From JBDSKH01 sp035495435 (lineage in GTDB: Bacteria > Actinomycetota > Actinomycetes > Actinomycetales > Microbacteriaceae), in NCBI GenBank assembly GCA_035495435.1, contig DATJFV010000031.1, positions 1 to 40,863 of the forward strand: a DNA stretch of 40,863 nt. The letters run 5' to 3'. The translations under genes were made by a program, and so were the position numbers. This document shows positions 22,274-31,345 of this stretch, in pieces. The notes below the pieces were generated by a model, which was not told where the DNA came from, did not search any database, and saw only the letters and a program-made list of their open reading frames with translations. Positions within the stretch are counted from its first letter, which is position 1, and the number at the start of each line of letters is the position of its first letter.

Positions 22274-22906
22274 TCAGAACAGGCGGAACGCCACCGGGTC
22301 CGACTCGACGGTGCCGAGTTTCACCTGCAGGCGGTACGTCGGCCCATCGGGACCCGCGACTGCGGCGGGACGCTTGCCGTCGCAGGTGGTCGTGCTCGAC
22401 CGGGTGCGGTCCCACGCGAACGGCGTCGTCGTCAGCTCGACCCCCGGCTCGAGCACCTGCGGCGTCGACGTGGGCGACTTCTGGCAGTCCTTCGAGCTCC
22501 AGATGCGGTCGCTGCCGCTGGTGATGATGTACTCCTGGGCGCCCGTTCCGACGTCGAACGTGCACGGCTGCGTGCCCGCGTTCACGATCGTCATCGAGAT
22601 CATCGGCTTCGCGCCCGACTTGTAGCTGTTCGAGTCGGTCACCGCCGTGACCCTCACCTGTGATGCCGCACAGGCCTCGCCCGCTGCGGCGGACGTGAAG
22701 CTCGGCGACGCCGACGGCCCAGGCGTGTCGCTCGGACCCGCCGAATCGGTGGGCGCGGACGCCGGCTGGTTGTTGGAGTTGGCGACCGCCGACACGATCA
22801 GCACGATCACGACGATGACGGCGGCCAGCGCAAGCAGCGCCACGAGGCGGCGGCGCCAGTACACCGACGGCGGCTGAGGGCCGACGGGGTTGCGGATCGT
22901 CGACAT
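22274..22906 (-). CDS. Membrane-anchored secreted protein, unknown function
   Basis: 210 aa from ATG 22906. A short cytoplasmic Arg-rich head, one helix (residues 22-44, LVALLALAAVIVVIVLIVSAV), a Ser/Pro/Thr linker and a secreted domain of about 135 residues with a beta-sandwich look (VRVTAVTDSNSYKSGAKPMISMTIVNAGTQ-like strands) and four cysteines (CAA, QPC, DCQ, TTC) that probably pair. This type of conserved actinobacterial exported protein resembles DUF4232-like domains, but I cannot confirm that. A TACCCT box exactly 6 nt before the ATG supports this start. Codons upstream in frame do not look conserved. Confidence 0.78.
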   Translation of the reverse strand: MSTIRNPVGPQPPSVYWRRRLVALLALAAVIVVIVLIVSAVANSNNQPASAPTDSAGPSDTPGPSASPSFTSAAAGEACAASQVRVTAVTDSNSYKSGAKPMISMTIVNAGTQPCTFDVGTGAQEYIITSGSDRIWSSKDCQKSPTSTPQVLEPGVELTTTPFAWDRTRSSTTTCDGKRPAAVAGPDGPTYRLQVKLGTVESDPVAFRLF

Positions 22907-22912
22907 GCGGCC

Positions 22913-22918
22913 AGGGTA
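22913..22918 (-). promoter_or_regulatory. -10 box (TACCCT) for the 22274-22906 gene
   Basis: On the minus strand TACCCT, GGCCGC (6 nt), ATG 22906. Confidence 0.55.
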
Positions 22919-22952
22919 GGCCAGGTGGCGCGCCGCCACGGCCGGACCCGCC

Positions 22953-23028
22953 GAGGTCTCGACACGCGGCTGCGCCGCTACTCGACCTACAGCTGACACG
23001 CGGCTGCGCCGCTACTCGACCTACAGCT
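22953..23028 (-). repeat. Family A variant with a perfect 34-bp tandem duplication at the argA stop
   Basis: A 34-bp unit (22961-22994) is repeated exactly at 22995-23028. On the minus strand each unit starts AGCTGTAGGTCGAGTAGCGG. The copy at 22995-23028 includes the last 5 coding bases and the TAG stop of argA, so the stop and its hairpin are duplicated. Confidence 0.9.
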
Positions 23029-23518
23029 GCTTCAGCATCCGGGTGTTGCCCAACGTGTTCTGCTTCACCCGCGCGAGGTCCAGGAACTCGGCGACCCCCT
23101 CATCCGGTGACCGCACCAGCTCGGCGTACACGTCCGCAGACACCAGCCCCTCGCCGTGCTCGACGTAGCCGTGCGCGCCGAAGAACCCCACCTCGAACGT
23201 GAGACAGAACAGCCGGGTGAGACCCAGTTCGCGGGCGTCGTCCTCGAGGCGCTCGAGCAGGGCGTGCCCGACCCCTTTGCCACGCCATCCGGATGCGGCG
23301 GCCAACGTGCGCACCTCGCCGAGGTCCTCCCACATCACGTGCAACGCCCCGCACCCGACGAGTTCACCGTCGGCCTCGGCCACGCGGAACTCTTGCACCG
23401 CCTCGTACAGGTCGACCCGCTCCTTGCCGAGCAGGATGCGCTCGTTCACGAGCGGCTCGACCAGGTTCAGGATGCCGGGGACGTCATGCGTGCGGGCGCG
23501 GCGCACAGAAACGGTCAC
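23021..23518 (-). CDS. argA: Amino-acid N-acetyltransferase (short ArgA type)
   Basis: 165 aa from GTG 23518. A GNAT fold with acetyl-CoA loop SGWRGKGVGHALLERL (about 75-90). LYEAVQEFRVAE, VGCGALHVMWEDLGEVRTLA and the C-terminal EFLDLARVKQNTLGNTRML match the short N-acetylglutamate synthase described in mycobacteria (Rv2747). It would make N-acetylglutamate, the first step of arginine synthesis. The frame has a TTG two codons upstream, but a TAGGGT -10 box exactly 6 nt before the GTG favours 23518. Its 3' end carries the 34-bp duplication. Confidence 0.88.
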   Translation of the reverse strand: MTVSVRRARTHDVPGILNLVEPLVNERILLGKERVDLYEAVQEFRVAEADGELVGCGALHVMWEDLGEVRTLAAASGWRGKGVGHALLERLEDDARELGLTRLFCLTFEVGFFGAHGYVEHGEGLVSADVYAELVRSPDEGVAEFLDLARVKQNTLGNTRMLKQL

Positions 23519-23524
23519 CCGCAA

Positions 23525-23530
23525 ACCCTA
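23525..23530 (-). promoter_or_regulatory. -10 box (TAGGGT) of argA
   Basis: On the minus strand TAGGGT, TTGCGG (6 nt), GTG 23518; this decides the start codon. Confidence 0.55.
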
Positions 23531-23540
23531 CCGACCGCTC

Positions 23541-23618
23541 CGGATGAGGAACTTCGTCGCGGCGCGCCGCTGTGCACAGGGAGCACGCGGCGTGTCGGGC
23601 TGGTGCTCCTCATCCGCA
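23541..23618. repeat. Family B inverted repeat, second copy
   Basis: Outer arms CGGATGAGGA and TCCTCATCCG, inner CGCGCCGC and GCGGCGTG around TGTGCACAGGG. Same layout as 2604-2685, with the inner sequence diverged. Confidence 0.65.
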
Positions 23619-23655
23619 CGCCACGCACGCCGCACGAACGGACGGTGGCGTGCGG

Positions 23656-23687
23656 AAGGCCCCGGATGGCGGGGCATCCGGGGCCTT
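23656..23687 (-). terminator. Terminator hairpin downstream of clpC
   Basis: AAGGCCCCGGATG pairs perfectly with CATCCGGGGCCTT (13-bp stem, 6-nt loop). It lies about 60 nt beyond the clpC stop in the direction of transcription. Confidence 0.8.
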
Positions 23688-23705
23688 CTCGGTGAAGGGG
23701 GTGCT

Positions 23706-23742
23706 GGTTTCGATACGCGCCTGCGGCGCTACTCAACCGGCG
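23706..23742 (-). repeat. Family A repeat after clpC
   Basis: On the minus strand it reads GCCGGTTGAGTAGCGCCGC... ending in CGTATCGAAACC, and begins 6 nt after the clpC stop. Confidence 0.85.
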
Positions 23743-23748
23743 TGATGG

Positions 23749-26247
<2,499 letters not shown>

Positions 26248-26402
26248 CTGAAATCTCTCCTCCGGCGCATACACGGGAGGCTGCGCCGATATGTCGAGAG
26301 TAATGACGCCGGGTGCGCGATTCGCCCGTGTTCGCTGGGGGCGCACCGCCACTTGCCCCCTCGCCGGTGAGTAGCGCCGCGAAGCGACGCGTATCGAAAC
26401 CC
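26248..26402. other. clpC leader region and a family A repeat
   Basis: Holds the clpC leader, with TACTCT (minus strand, near 26301) as a possible -10, and a family A repeat at 26363-26402 reading GGTGAGTAGCGCCGC on the plus strand. This copy is not next to a stop codon. Confidence 0.5.
26363..26402 (+). repeat. Family A repeat in the clpC/DUF2975-like divergent region
   Basis: GCCGGTGAGTAGCGCCGC, a GAAG-type loop, then GACGCGTATCGAAACCC. The stem is imperfect. Confidence 0.75.
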
Positions 26403-26407
26403 GCCAC

Positions 26408-26453
26408 TTGCATACCATATCGATATTCGTTATGTTATCGACATTCGATAAGG
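26408..26453 (+). promoter_or_regulatory. Promoter and two-copy operator of the DUF2975-like/XRE operon
   Basis: TTGCAT (26408-26413), a 17-bp spacer and TATGTT (26431-26436) form a good sigma-70 promoter. Two operator copies, TATCGATATTCGTTA (26418-26432) and TATCGACATTCGATA (26436-26450), start 18 bp apart; the second is a perfect inverted repeat TATCG-N5-CGATA. They cover the spacer, -10 and start site. AAGGAG follows. This A+T-rich patch is probably bound by the XRE protein of the same operon. Confidence 0.75.
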
Positions 26454-26462
26454 AGACTTCAC

Positions 26463-27242
26463 ATGCTCGGCCCGCTCTCGTTCTGGCACATCGCCCTCGT
26501 CCTGCTCACCCTCGCCGCCCTCGTCGGCGCGATCATCGTCATCGTGCGCCGCTCGCGCACACCCGAAGCCCCAGGCGTCGAGAACGTCGGGCTGCTGCGC
26601 CTCGTCGCCGGCTTGGCGGTCGTCGCCGCCGCGCTGGCCGCGATCGGCACCCTGGTCGGCGTGGTCGCCACCGCCGTCGGCCAGGCCGTCCCGGTCGAGA
26701 TCCCGGTCGCGACCTGGGCGCCGCAACTTCCGGCCGGGGTGACGGCCGACGGCCCGACCGCCACCATCGAGGACGGCACCGACCACCTGGCCCTCGCGGT
26801 ATCCGGTCTCTCTGCGGGAACCCGCACCCTGCTCGCGGTCGGGCAGCTGGTCGGCGGTGCGGCATTCATCACCATCGCCCTGCTGGCACGCCGGCTTGCC
26901 CGCTCGGCGATCGCCGCCGACGCGTACCGGGGCGTCGCATCCCGTCTGCTCTGGATCGCCGCCGTCACCGTCCTCCTCGGTGCCAGCGTCGCCAGCCTGC
27001 TGACCCAGCTCGGCGGCTGGCGGGCGGGCGTCGAGGCGCTGCAGCTGACCGGATGGACCGGCACCGGTGATGACCCCGGCGCCATGCCCGCCTGGCCCGA
27101 GCCGGTGTTCTCGCTGACCTTCGACTTCACGCCCCTGCTGATCTCGCTGGGGCTGGCGTGCATCGCCGTGGTTCTGCGCGAGGGCGAGCGGCTGCGTCTG
27201 CGCGCCGAAGCCGCGGAGGCCGACGTCGAGGGCCTCGTCTGA
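26463..27242 (+). CDS. DUF2975-like multi-helix membrane protein
   Basis: 259 aa with about five membrane helices (near 6-28, 43-75, 125-145, 157-180 and 215-238) and a charged C-terminus. The arrangement, a membrane protein followed with overlap by a small XRE regulator, is that of DUF2975/YoaS with YozG; this copy is longer than usual because of an inserted loop after helix 2 (about 80-120). AAGGAG lies 9 nt before the ATG. Function is unknown; the regulator pairing suggests envelope stress or an inhibitor-type membrane module. The stop overlaps the next start by 1 nt. Confidence 0.7.
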   Translation: MLGPLSFWHIALVLLTLAALVGAIIVIVRRSRTPEAPGVENVGLLRLVAGLAVVAAALAAIGTLVGVVATAVGQAVPVEIPVATWAPQLPAGVTADGPTATIEDGTDHLALAVSGLSAGTRTLLAVGQLVGGAAFITIALLARRLARSAIAADAYRGVASRLLWIAAVTVLLGASVASLLTQLGGWRAGVEALQLTGWTGTGDDPGAMPAWPEPVFSLTFDFTPLLISLGLACIAVVLREGERLRLRAEAAEADVEGLV

Positions 27243-27493
27243 TGGCCCCGGCCGACCCCGACGACGACACCGGGCGCATCCACTGCCGGCTGGACGAGCT
27301 GCTCGAGGAGCGCGGCATGACGCTCACCGAACTCAGCCGCCTCGTGGGTGTCAGCATCGTGAACCTGTCGGTGCTGAAGAACGACCGGGCGCGCGCCATC
27401 CGGTTCTCGACGCTCACCGCGATCTGCGAGGCGCTCGACTGCCAAGTGGGTGACCTGCTCGTCATCGCGCCGGTTGAGCGCCGCGCTGAGTAG
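27242..27493 (+). CDS. Small XRE-family regulator (YozG-like)
   Basis: 83 aa. A helix-turn-helix covers residues 15-75: LDELLEERGMTLTELSRLVGVSIVNLSVLKNDRARAIRF-like pattern, then STLTAICEALDCQVGDLL, which is typical of the HTH_26/YozG group. Coupled to the membrane protein by a 1-nt overlap. Likely binds the TATCGAyATTCGwTA copies upstream of the operon. The last codons (PVERRAE) and the stop are contributed by a family A repeat, so the original C-terminus may have been different. Confidence 0.85.
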   Translation: MAPADPDDDTGRIHCRLDELLEERGMTLTELSRLVGVSIVNLSVLKNDRARAIRFSTLTAICEALDCQVGDLLVIAPVERRAE

Positions 27494-27541
27494 CGCGCAG
27501 CGCGTGTCGAAGCGTAGCGCCGCAGGCGCGTATCGAAACCC
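27470..27541 (+). repeat. Double family A repeat forming the 3' end of the XRE gene
   Basis: Two adjacent repeat units: CGGTTGAGCGCC...GCGTGTCGAA, then GCGTAGCGCCGCAGGCGCGTATCGAAACC. The first is partly coding (end and stop of the XRE gene). Confidence 0.75.
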
Positions 27542-27548
27542 CCGCAGC

Positions 27549-27554
27549 TAAGTT
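27549..27554 (+). promoter_or_regulatory. -10 box (TAAGTT) of the pirin gene
   Basis: TAAGTT, GACCGT (6 nt), ATG 27561: leaderless arrangement. It supports the start lying before the repeat-derived segment. Confidence 0.55.
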
Positions 27555-27560
27555 GACCGT

Positions 27561-28598
27561 ATGAGCAACCTCGAGAAGGACCCGGCCGAGGTGGTGCTGG
27601 CGGACACTGGTCTCGATACGCCGCTTCGCGGCTACTCGACCGACGAGGGGCTTCGCGGCTACTCGACCGACGAGGGACTTCGCTCGACCGGCGGGATCGT
27701 CGAGGTGCTCGAGCCGCGGGAGGTGCCGCTCGGGGGGCCACGGGCGCTGATGGTGCGCCGCACTCTTCCGCAGCGGGCGCGGTCGCTCGTCGGGGCCTGG
27801 TGCTTCGTGGACTCGTACGGGCCCACGCCCGCGCCGCACGCCCGCACGATGGACACGCCCCCGCATCCGCACACCGGGTTGCAGACGGTCAGCTGGCTCT
27901 ACCGCGGCGAGATCGAGCATCGCGATTCGGCCGGGCATCACGCCCTCATCCACCCGACCGAGGTGAACCTGATGACGGCCGGCCGCGGCATCCAGCACTC
28001 CGAGGTGTCAACGGATGACGCGCGCGAGCTGCACGGCGTGCAGCTCTGGGTCGCGCTGCCCGACGCGAACCGCGATGTCGCCCCCCGGTTCGACACGTTC
28101 GCGCCCGAGGCGCAGACGATCGGCGACGCGACCCTGCACGTGTTCGTCGGCGGCGGGTCGACGGTGCCGACGTTCACCCGGCTGTACGGCGCGCAACTCG
28201 ACCTTCCGGCGGGCGGGCGGGTGAGCATCCCCGCCGACCCCGGTTTCGAGTACGGCCTGATCGTGGATGCCGGGGCCCCCACCCTGCAGGGCGTCGCGAT
28301 CCCGGCGGCGCACCTCGGGGTCGTCGGCACCGGTCAGTCGGCGCTCGAGATCGTCGCGGGCGACGGCCCGGTGCGCGCGCTCATCATCGGCGGTGAGCCG
28401 CTGAACGAGCAGATCGTGATGTGGTGGAACTTCGTCGGGCGCAGCCACGACGAGGTGGTGGCGTTCCGCGAGCAGTGGCAGAACGAGGTGATCGGCGAAT
28501 CCGACCCGGCCGGCCGGTTCGGCGAACTCGTCGGCTACGACGGCGACCCGCTGCCGGCGCCGGCTCTGCCTAACGTGCGGCTTCGCCCTCGCGAGTAG
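27561..28598 (+). CDS. Pirin family protein with repeat-derived N-terminal insertion
   Basis: 345 aa. The pirin cupin domain begins near residue 45 (VEVLEPREVPLGGPRALMVRRTLP). Metal-binding residues are in HPHTGLQTVSWL and the following EIEHRDS, then GRGIQHSE. The C-terminal pirin domain includes the MWWNFVGRS signature. Pirins are iron-binding cupins with roles in redox sensing or quercetin dioxygenase activity. Residues about 17-44 come from a family A repeat, with a 27-bp tandem unit translated as two copies of LRGYSTDEG. The 3' end overlaps the opposite small gene by 29 nt. Confidence 0.9.
   Translation: MSNLEKDPAEVVLADTGLDTPLRGYSTDEGLRGYSTDEGLRSTGGIVEVLEPREVPLGGPRALMVRRTLPQRARSLVGAWCFVDSYGPTPAPHARTMDTPPHPHTGLQTVSWLYRGEIEHRDSAGHHALIHPTEVNLMTAGRGIQHSEVSTDDARELHGVQLWVALPDANRDVAPRFDTFAPEAQTIGDATLHVFVGGGSTVPTFTRLYGAQLDLPAGGRVSIPADPGFEYGLIVDAGAPTLQGVAIPAAHLGVVGTGQSALEIVAGDGPVRALIIGGEPLNEQIVMWWNFVGRSHDEVVAFREQWQNEVIGESDPAGRFGELVGYDGDPLPAPALPNVRLRPRE
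27610..27693 (-). repeat. Family A repeat inserted in the pirin coding sequence
   Basis: On the minus strand it reads GGTCGAGTAGCCGCGAAG...GGCGTATCGAGACC-like. A 27-bp unit starting at 27624 is repeated at 27651; the period is a multiple of three, so the frame is kept. Confidence 0.8.
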
Positions 28599-28758
28599 CT
28601 TTCTGCGCCTCGTACCGGGCGCGCTCCTCGGCCTCGATCTTGGCGTAGGCGGCACGCTCACCCCGGTCGGAGCGGATGATGGCCCGCATCACGAACCAGA
28701 AGACCAGCCCGATCAGCACGGTGGGTGCGATCGAGAAGATCAGCGGCGTGAGGTCCAT
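28570..28758 (-). CDS. Small single-pass membrane protein
   Basis: 62 aa. One N-terminal helix (LIFSIAPTVLIGLVFWFVM, residues 6-24), then a charged coiled-coil-like tail (RSDRGERAAYAKIEAEERARYEAQKA). It is the third of three tiny genes after lysS, 4 nt after the 30-aa gene. No family is recognised. Its 3' end overlaps the pirin gene on the other strand by 29 nt. Confidence 0.7.
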   Translation of the reverse strand: MDLTPLIFSIAPTVLIGLVFWFVMRAIIRSDRGERAAYAKIEAEERARYEAQKATREGEAAR

Positions 28759-28762
28759 GGTT

Positions 28763-28855
28763 CTAGGGTACGCGCAGCAGCACGACCACCACGACGACGC
28801 CCACCATCACCACCAGCCCGAGCAGCATGATGAGGCGGGAGGTGCGGCGATCCAT
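28763..28855 (-). CDS. 30-aa single-helix protein
   Basis: ATG 28855 to TAG 28763: a short basic head (MDRRTSRL) and then one long Val/Leu-rich helix (LLGLVVMVGVVVVVVLL). The start overlaps the stop of the 40-aa gene by 1 nt (TGATG), so it is probably translated by coupling. Its size and hydrophobicity fit the small single-pass proteins often missed by gene finders. Function is unknown. Confidence 0.6.
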   Translation of the reverse strand: MDRRTSRLIMLLGLVVMVGVVVVVVLLRVP

Positions 28856-28977
28856 CAGCCGCCCTTCGCGATGATGCCGAGCACGCCCGACACCACGAGG
28901 TAGACGCCGATCGCGCCGACCACCAGCCAGATGGTGAGGCGCAGCGCTGTCGGGCGTGGCTTGTCGGGGGCGGCCAT
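28855..28977 (-). CDS. 40-aa single-helix protein
   Basis: ATG 28977 to TGA 28855: a Lys/Pro/Arg head (MAAPDKPRPTALRL) and one helix (IWLVVGAIGVYLVVSGVLGII). It starts 2 nt after the lysS stop, so it belongs to the lysS operon. A conserved small gene is suspected because the coupling continues into two further membrane proteins; no function is known. Confidence 0.65.
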   Translation of the reverse strand: MAAPDKPRPTALRLTIWLVVGAIGVYLVVSGVLGIIAKGG

Positions 28978-28979
28978 GG

Positions 28980-30464
28980 TCACTTCACCAGCGGGAAGAG
29001 GACGGTCTCGCGCAGGCCGCCGAGGCCGGTGAGGGCCACCATCAGCCGGTCGATGCCCATGCCCATGCCGCCCATCGGGGGCATGCCGTGCTCCATCGCA
29101 CGCAGGAAGTCCTCGTCGAGGCGCATCGCCTCCACGTCTCCGCGGGCGCCGAGCTTGGCCTGGTCGATGAACCGCTGACGCTGGATGACCGGGTCGACCA
29201 GCTCGGAGTACCCGGTCGCCAGCTCGAACCCGCGCACGTAGAGGTCCCACTTCTCGACCACGCCGGGGATGCTGCGGTGGTCGCGCACCAGCGGGCTGGT
29301 GTCGACGGGGAAGTCGCGCACGAACGTGGGACGGTCGAGGATCGAGTCAGCGACGTGGTGCTCCCAGAGCTCCTCGATGTACTTGCCGTGGGTCGGGATC
29401 TTCACCTCGACGCCGGCGTCGTCGGCGAGCCGCTGCAGTTCGTCGAGTCCGGTCTGGGGGGTGACCTCGCGCCCGACCGCCTCCGACAGCGAGTCGTACA
29501 TCGAGATGCTCGGCCACTCCCCGCCGAAGTCGAAGGTGCTGCCGTCGACCAGGGTGACGACGTGCGATCCGGCGACGGCGAGCGCCGCGTTCTGCACCAT
29601 CTCTTTGGTGAGGTCGCCGATCGTGCTGTAGTCGCCGTACGCCTGGTAGGCCTCGAGCATCGCGAACTCGGGGTTGTGGGTGGCGTCGACGCCTTCGTTA
29701 CGGAAGTTGCGGTTGATCTCGAACACCCGCTCGATGCCGCCCACCACCGCGCGCTTGAGGAACAGCTCCGGCGCGATGCGCAGGTACAGGTCCATGTCGA
29801 GGTCGTTGGAGTGCGTGATGAAGGGCCGCGCGCTCGCGCCGCCGTGCATGGTCTGCAGCATCGGAGTCTCGATCTCGAGGAACCCGTGGCCGGTCAGGGT
29901 CTGGCGGATGCTGGCGTTGATCGCCGCGCGCGTGCGCACGTTGACGCGGGCCTGCTCACGCGTGATCAGGTCGAGGTAGCGCTGACGCACCCGGGTCTCG
30001 TCGCTGAGCTCGGTGCCCTCGTAGAGGTTCGGCAGCGGCAGCAGTGCTTTCGCCGCGATCCGCCAGGTGGTGGCGAGCACACTCAGCTCGCCGCGCTTGG
30101 ACGAGATCACCTCGCCCTCGACCTGCACGATGTCACCGAGGTCGACCAGCTCTTTCCAGCGCTCGAGCGACTCCTCGCCCACCTCGGCCAGCGAGATCAT
30201 CACCTGGATGCGGCTGCCATCCCCCGACTGCAGCGTGGCGAAGCAGAGCTTGCCGGTGTTGCGGGCGAAGACCACACGCCCGGCGAGGGCGACGGTCACA
30301 CCGGTGGTCGCGTCGGCCTCGAGGTGGCCCCACTCGGCACGCACCTCGGGGATGCTGTGGGTGACGGGCACCTCGACCGGGTAGGCGTCGCCCTCGGCGA
30401 GCAGGCGCTCGCGCTTGGCGAGGCGCACCGCCCGCTGCTCGTTCTCGGTGGGTTCTTCGGTCAT
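28980..30464 (-). CDS. lysS: Lysyl-tRNA synthetase, class II
   Basis: 494 aa, normal length. The N-terminal OB-fold (VTVALAGRVVFARNTGKLCF) binds the anticodon. Class II motifs: motif 1 in RQRYLDLITREQARVNVRTR, motif 2 FEINRNFRNEGVDATHNPEF, motif 3 GMGMGIDRLMVALTG near the end. It charges tRNA-Lys with lysine in the cytoplasm. It lies 18 nt after panC and is followed by three tiny membrane-protein genes. Confidence 0.97.
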   Translation of the reverse strand: MTEEPTENEQRAVRLAKRERLLAEGDAYPVEVPVTHSIPEVRAEWGHLEADATTGVTVALAGRVVFARNTGKLCFATLQSGDGSRIQVMISLAEVGEESLERWKELVDLGDIVQVEGEVISSKRGELSVLATTWRIAAKALLPLPNLYEGTELSDETRVRQRYLDLITREQARVNVRTRAAINASIRQTLTGHGFLEIETPMLQTMHGGASARPFITHSNDLDMDLYLRIAPELFLKRAVVGGIERVFEINRNFRNEGVDATHNPEFAMLEAYQAYGDYSTIGDLTKEMVQNAALAVAGSHVVTLVDGSTFDFGGEWPSISMYDSLSEAVGREVTPQTGLDELQRLADDAGVEVKIPTHGKYIEELWEHHVADSILDRPTFVRDFPVDTSPLVRDHRSIPGVVEKWDLYVRGFELATGYSELVDPVIQRQRFIDQAKLGARGDVEAMRLDEDFLRAMEHGMPPMGGMGMGIDRLMVALTGLGGLRETVLFPLVK

Positions 30465-30482
30465 GGCTCAGCTCGGGTCTCG

Positions 30483-31319
30483 TCAGTTGAGATACAGGGA
30501 GTCGTTGTCGATCAGGCGGGTGTCGCCGACCTTCGCCGCGATCAGCACGCGCGCCGGCCCGCGGTAGTCGTCGTCGACGGGCTGGAAGGTGCGCGGGTCC
30601 ACGACCTTCAGGTAGTCGAGCTTAACCAGTTCCTCGCCCATCAGCACCGACTGGGCGGCGGCGAGCACCGCGTCGATGCCGCGATCTCCGGATGCCGCAG
30701 CAGCTTCCAGCGCGCGGCTCAGCGCGAGCGCCGCCCGGCGCTCGTCCGCGTCGAGGTACCGGTTGCGACTGGAGAGCGCCAGCCCGTCCGCGGCCCGCAC
30801 GGTCTCCACCACATCCACCCGCGTCGCGATGTCGAGGTCGCGCACCATCCGCTGCACCAGGAACACCTGCTGGGCGTCCTTCTGCCCGAACACGACCACA
30901 TCGGGCCGCACGATGCCGAGCAGCTTGGCGACGACGGTGAGCACCCCGTCGAAATGGCCGGGGCGCGAGCGGCCCTCGAGGGTTTCGCCGATGCGGCCGC
31001 TGGAGACGGTGACCTGGGCGCCCCCGTCCGGGTACATCTCGTCGGCGGTCGGCGCGAAGACGTAGGCCACACCGTGGGGCTCGAGCGCGTCGAGGTCGGC
31101 GTCGAGGTCGCGCGGGTATTTCGCCAGATCTTCGGAGGGGCCGAACTGCAGCGGGTTGACGAAGATCGACACGACCACCGTGTCGGCCAGCTGCCGTGCC
31201 CGCTCGACCAGGGCCAGGTGCCCCTCGTGGAGCGCGCCCATGGTGGGAACGAGGGCCACGGTGCCCGACAGGGTCTGACGAACCTGCGCGATCGTCTCGA
31301 GAACGACGGGGCGGGTCAC
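30483..31319 (-). CDS. panC: Pantothenate synthetase
   Basis: 278 aa from GTG 31319. HIGH-type motif in PTMGALHEGHLALV (residues 25-38), FVNPLQFGPSEDLAKYPR, FGQKDAQQ and SSRNRYLD identify PanC, which joins pantoate and beta-alanine using ATP (vitamin B5 and CoA pathway). A TACGAT box exactly 6 nt before the GTG suggests an extra promoter inside the long operon. It follows the DUF2520 gene by 26 nt, a common actinobacterial pair. Confidence 0.95.
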   Translation of the reverse strand: MTRPVVLETIAQVRQTLSGTVALVPTMGALHEGHLALVERARQLADTVVVSIFVNPLQFGPSEDLAKYPRDLDADLDALEPHGVAYVFAPTADEMYPDGGAQVTVSSGRIGETLEGRSRPGHFDGVLTVVAKLLGIVRPDVVVFGQKDAQQVFLVQRMVRDLDIATRVDVVETVRAADGLALSSRNRYLDADERRAALALSRALEAAAASGDRGIDAVLAAAQSVLMGEELVKLDYLKVVDPRTFQPVDDDYRGPARVLIAAKVGDTRLIDNDSLYLN

Positions 31320-31325
31320 CCTGCG

Positions 31326-31331
31326 ATCGTA
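31326..31331 (-). promoter_or_regulatory. -10 box (TACGAT) of panC
   Basis: On the minus strand TACGAT, CGCAGG (6 nt), GTG 31319: likely internal promoter giving a leaderless panC-lysS transcript. Confidence 0.5.
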
Positions 31332-31345
31332 TCGGCTTGCGTAAC

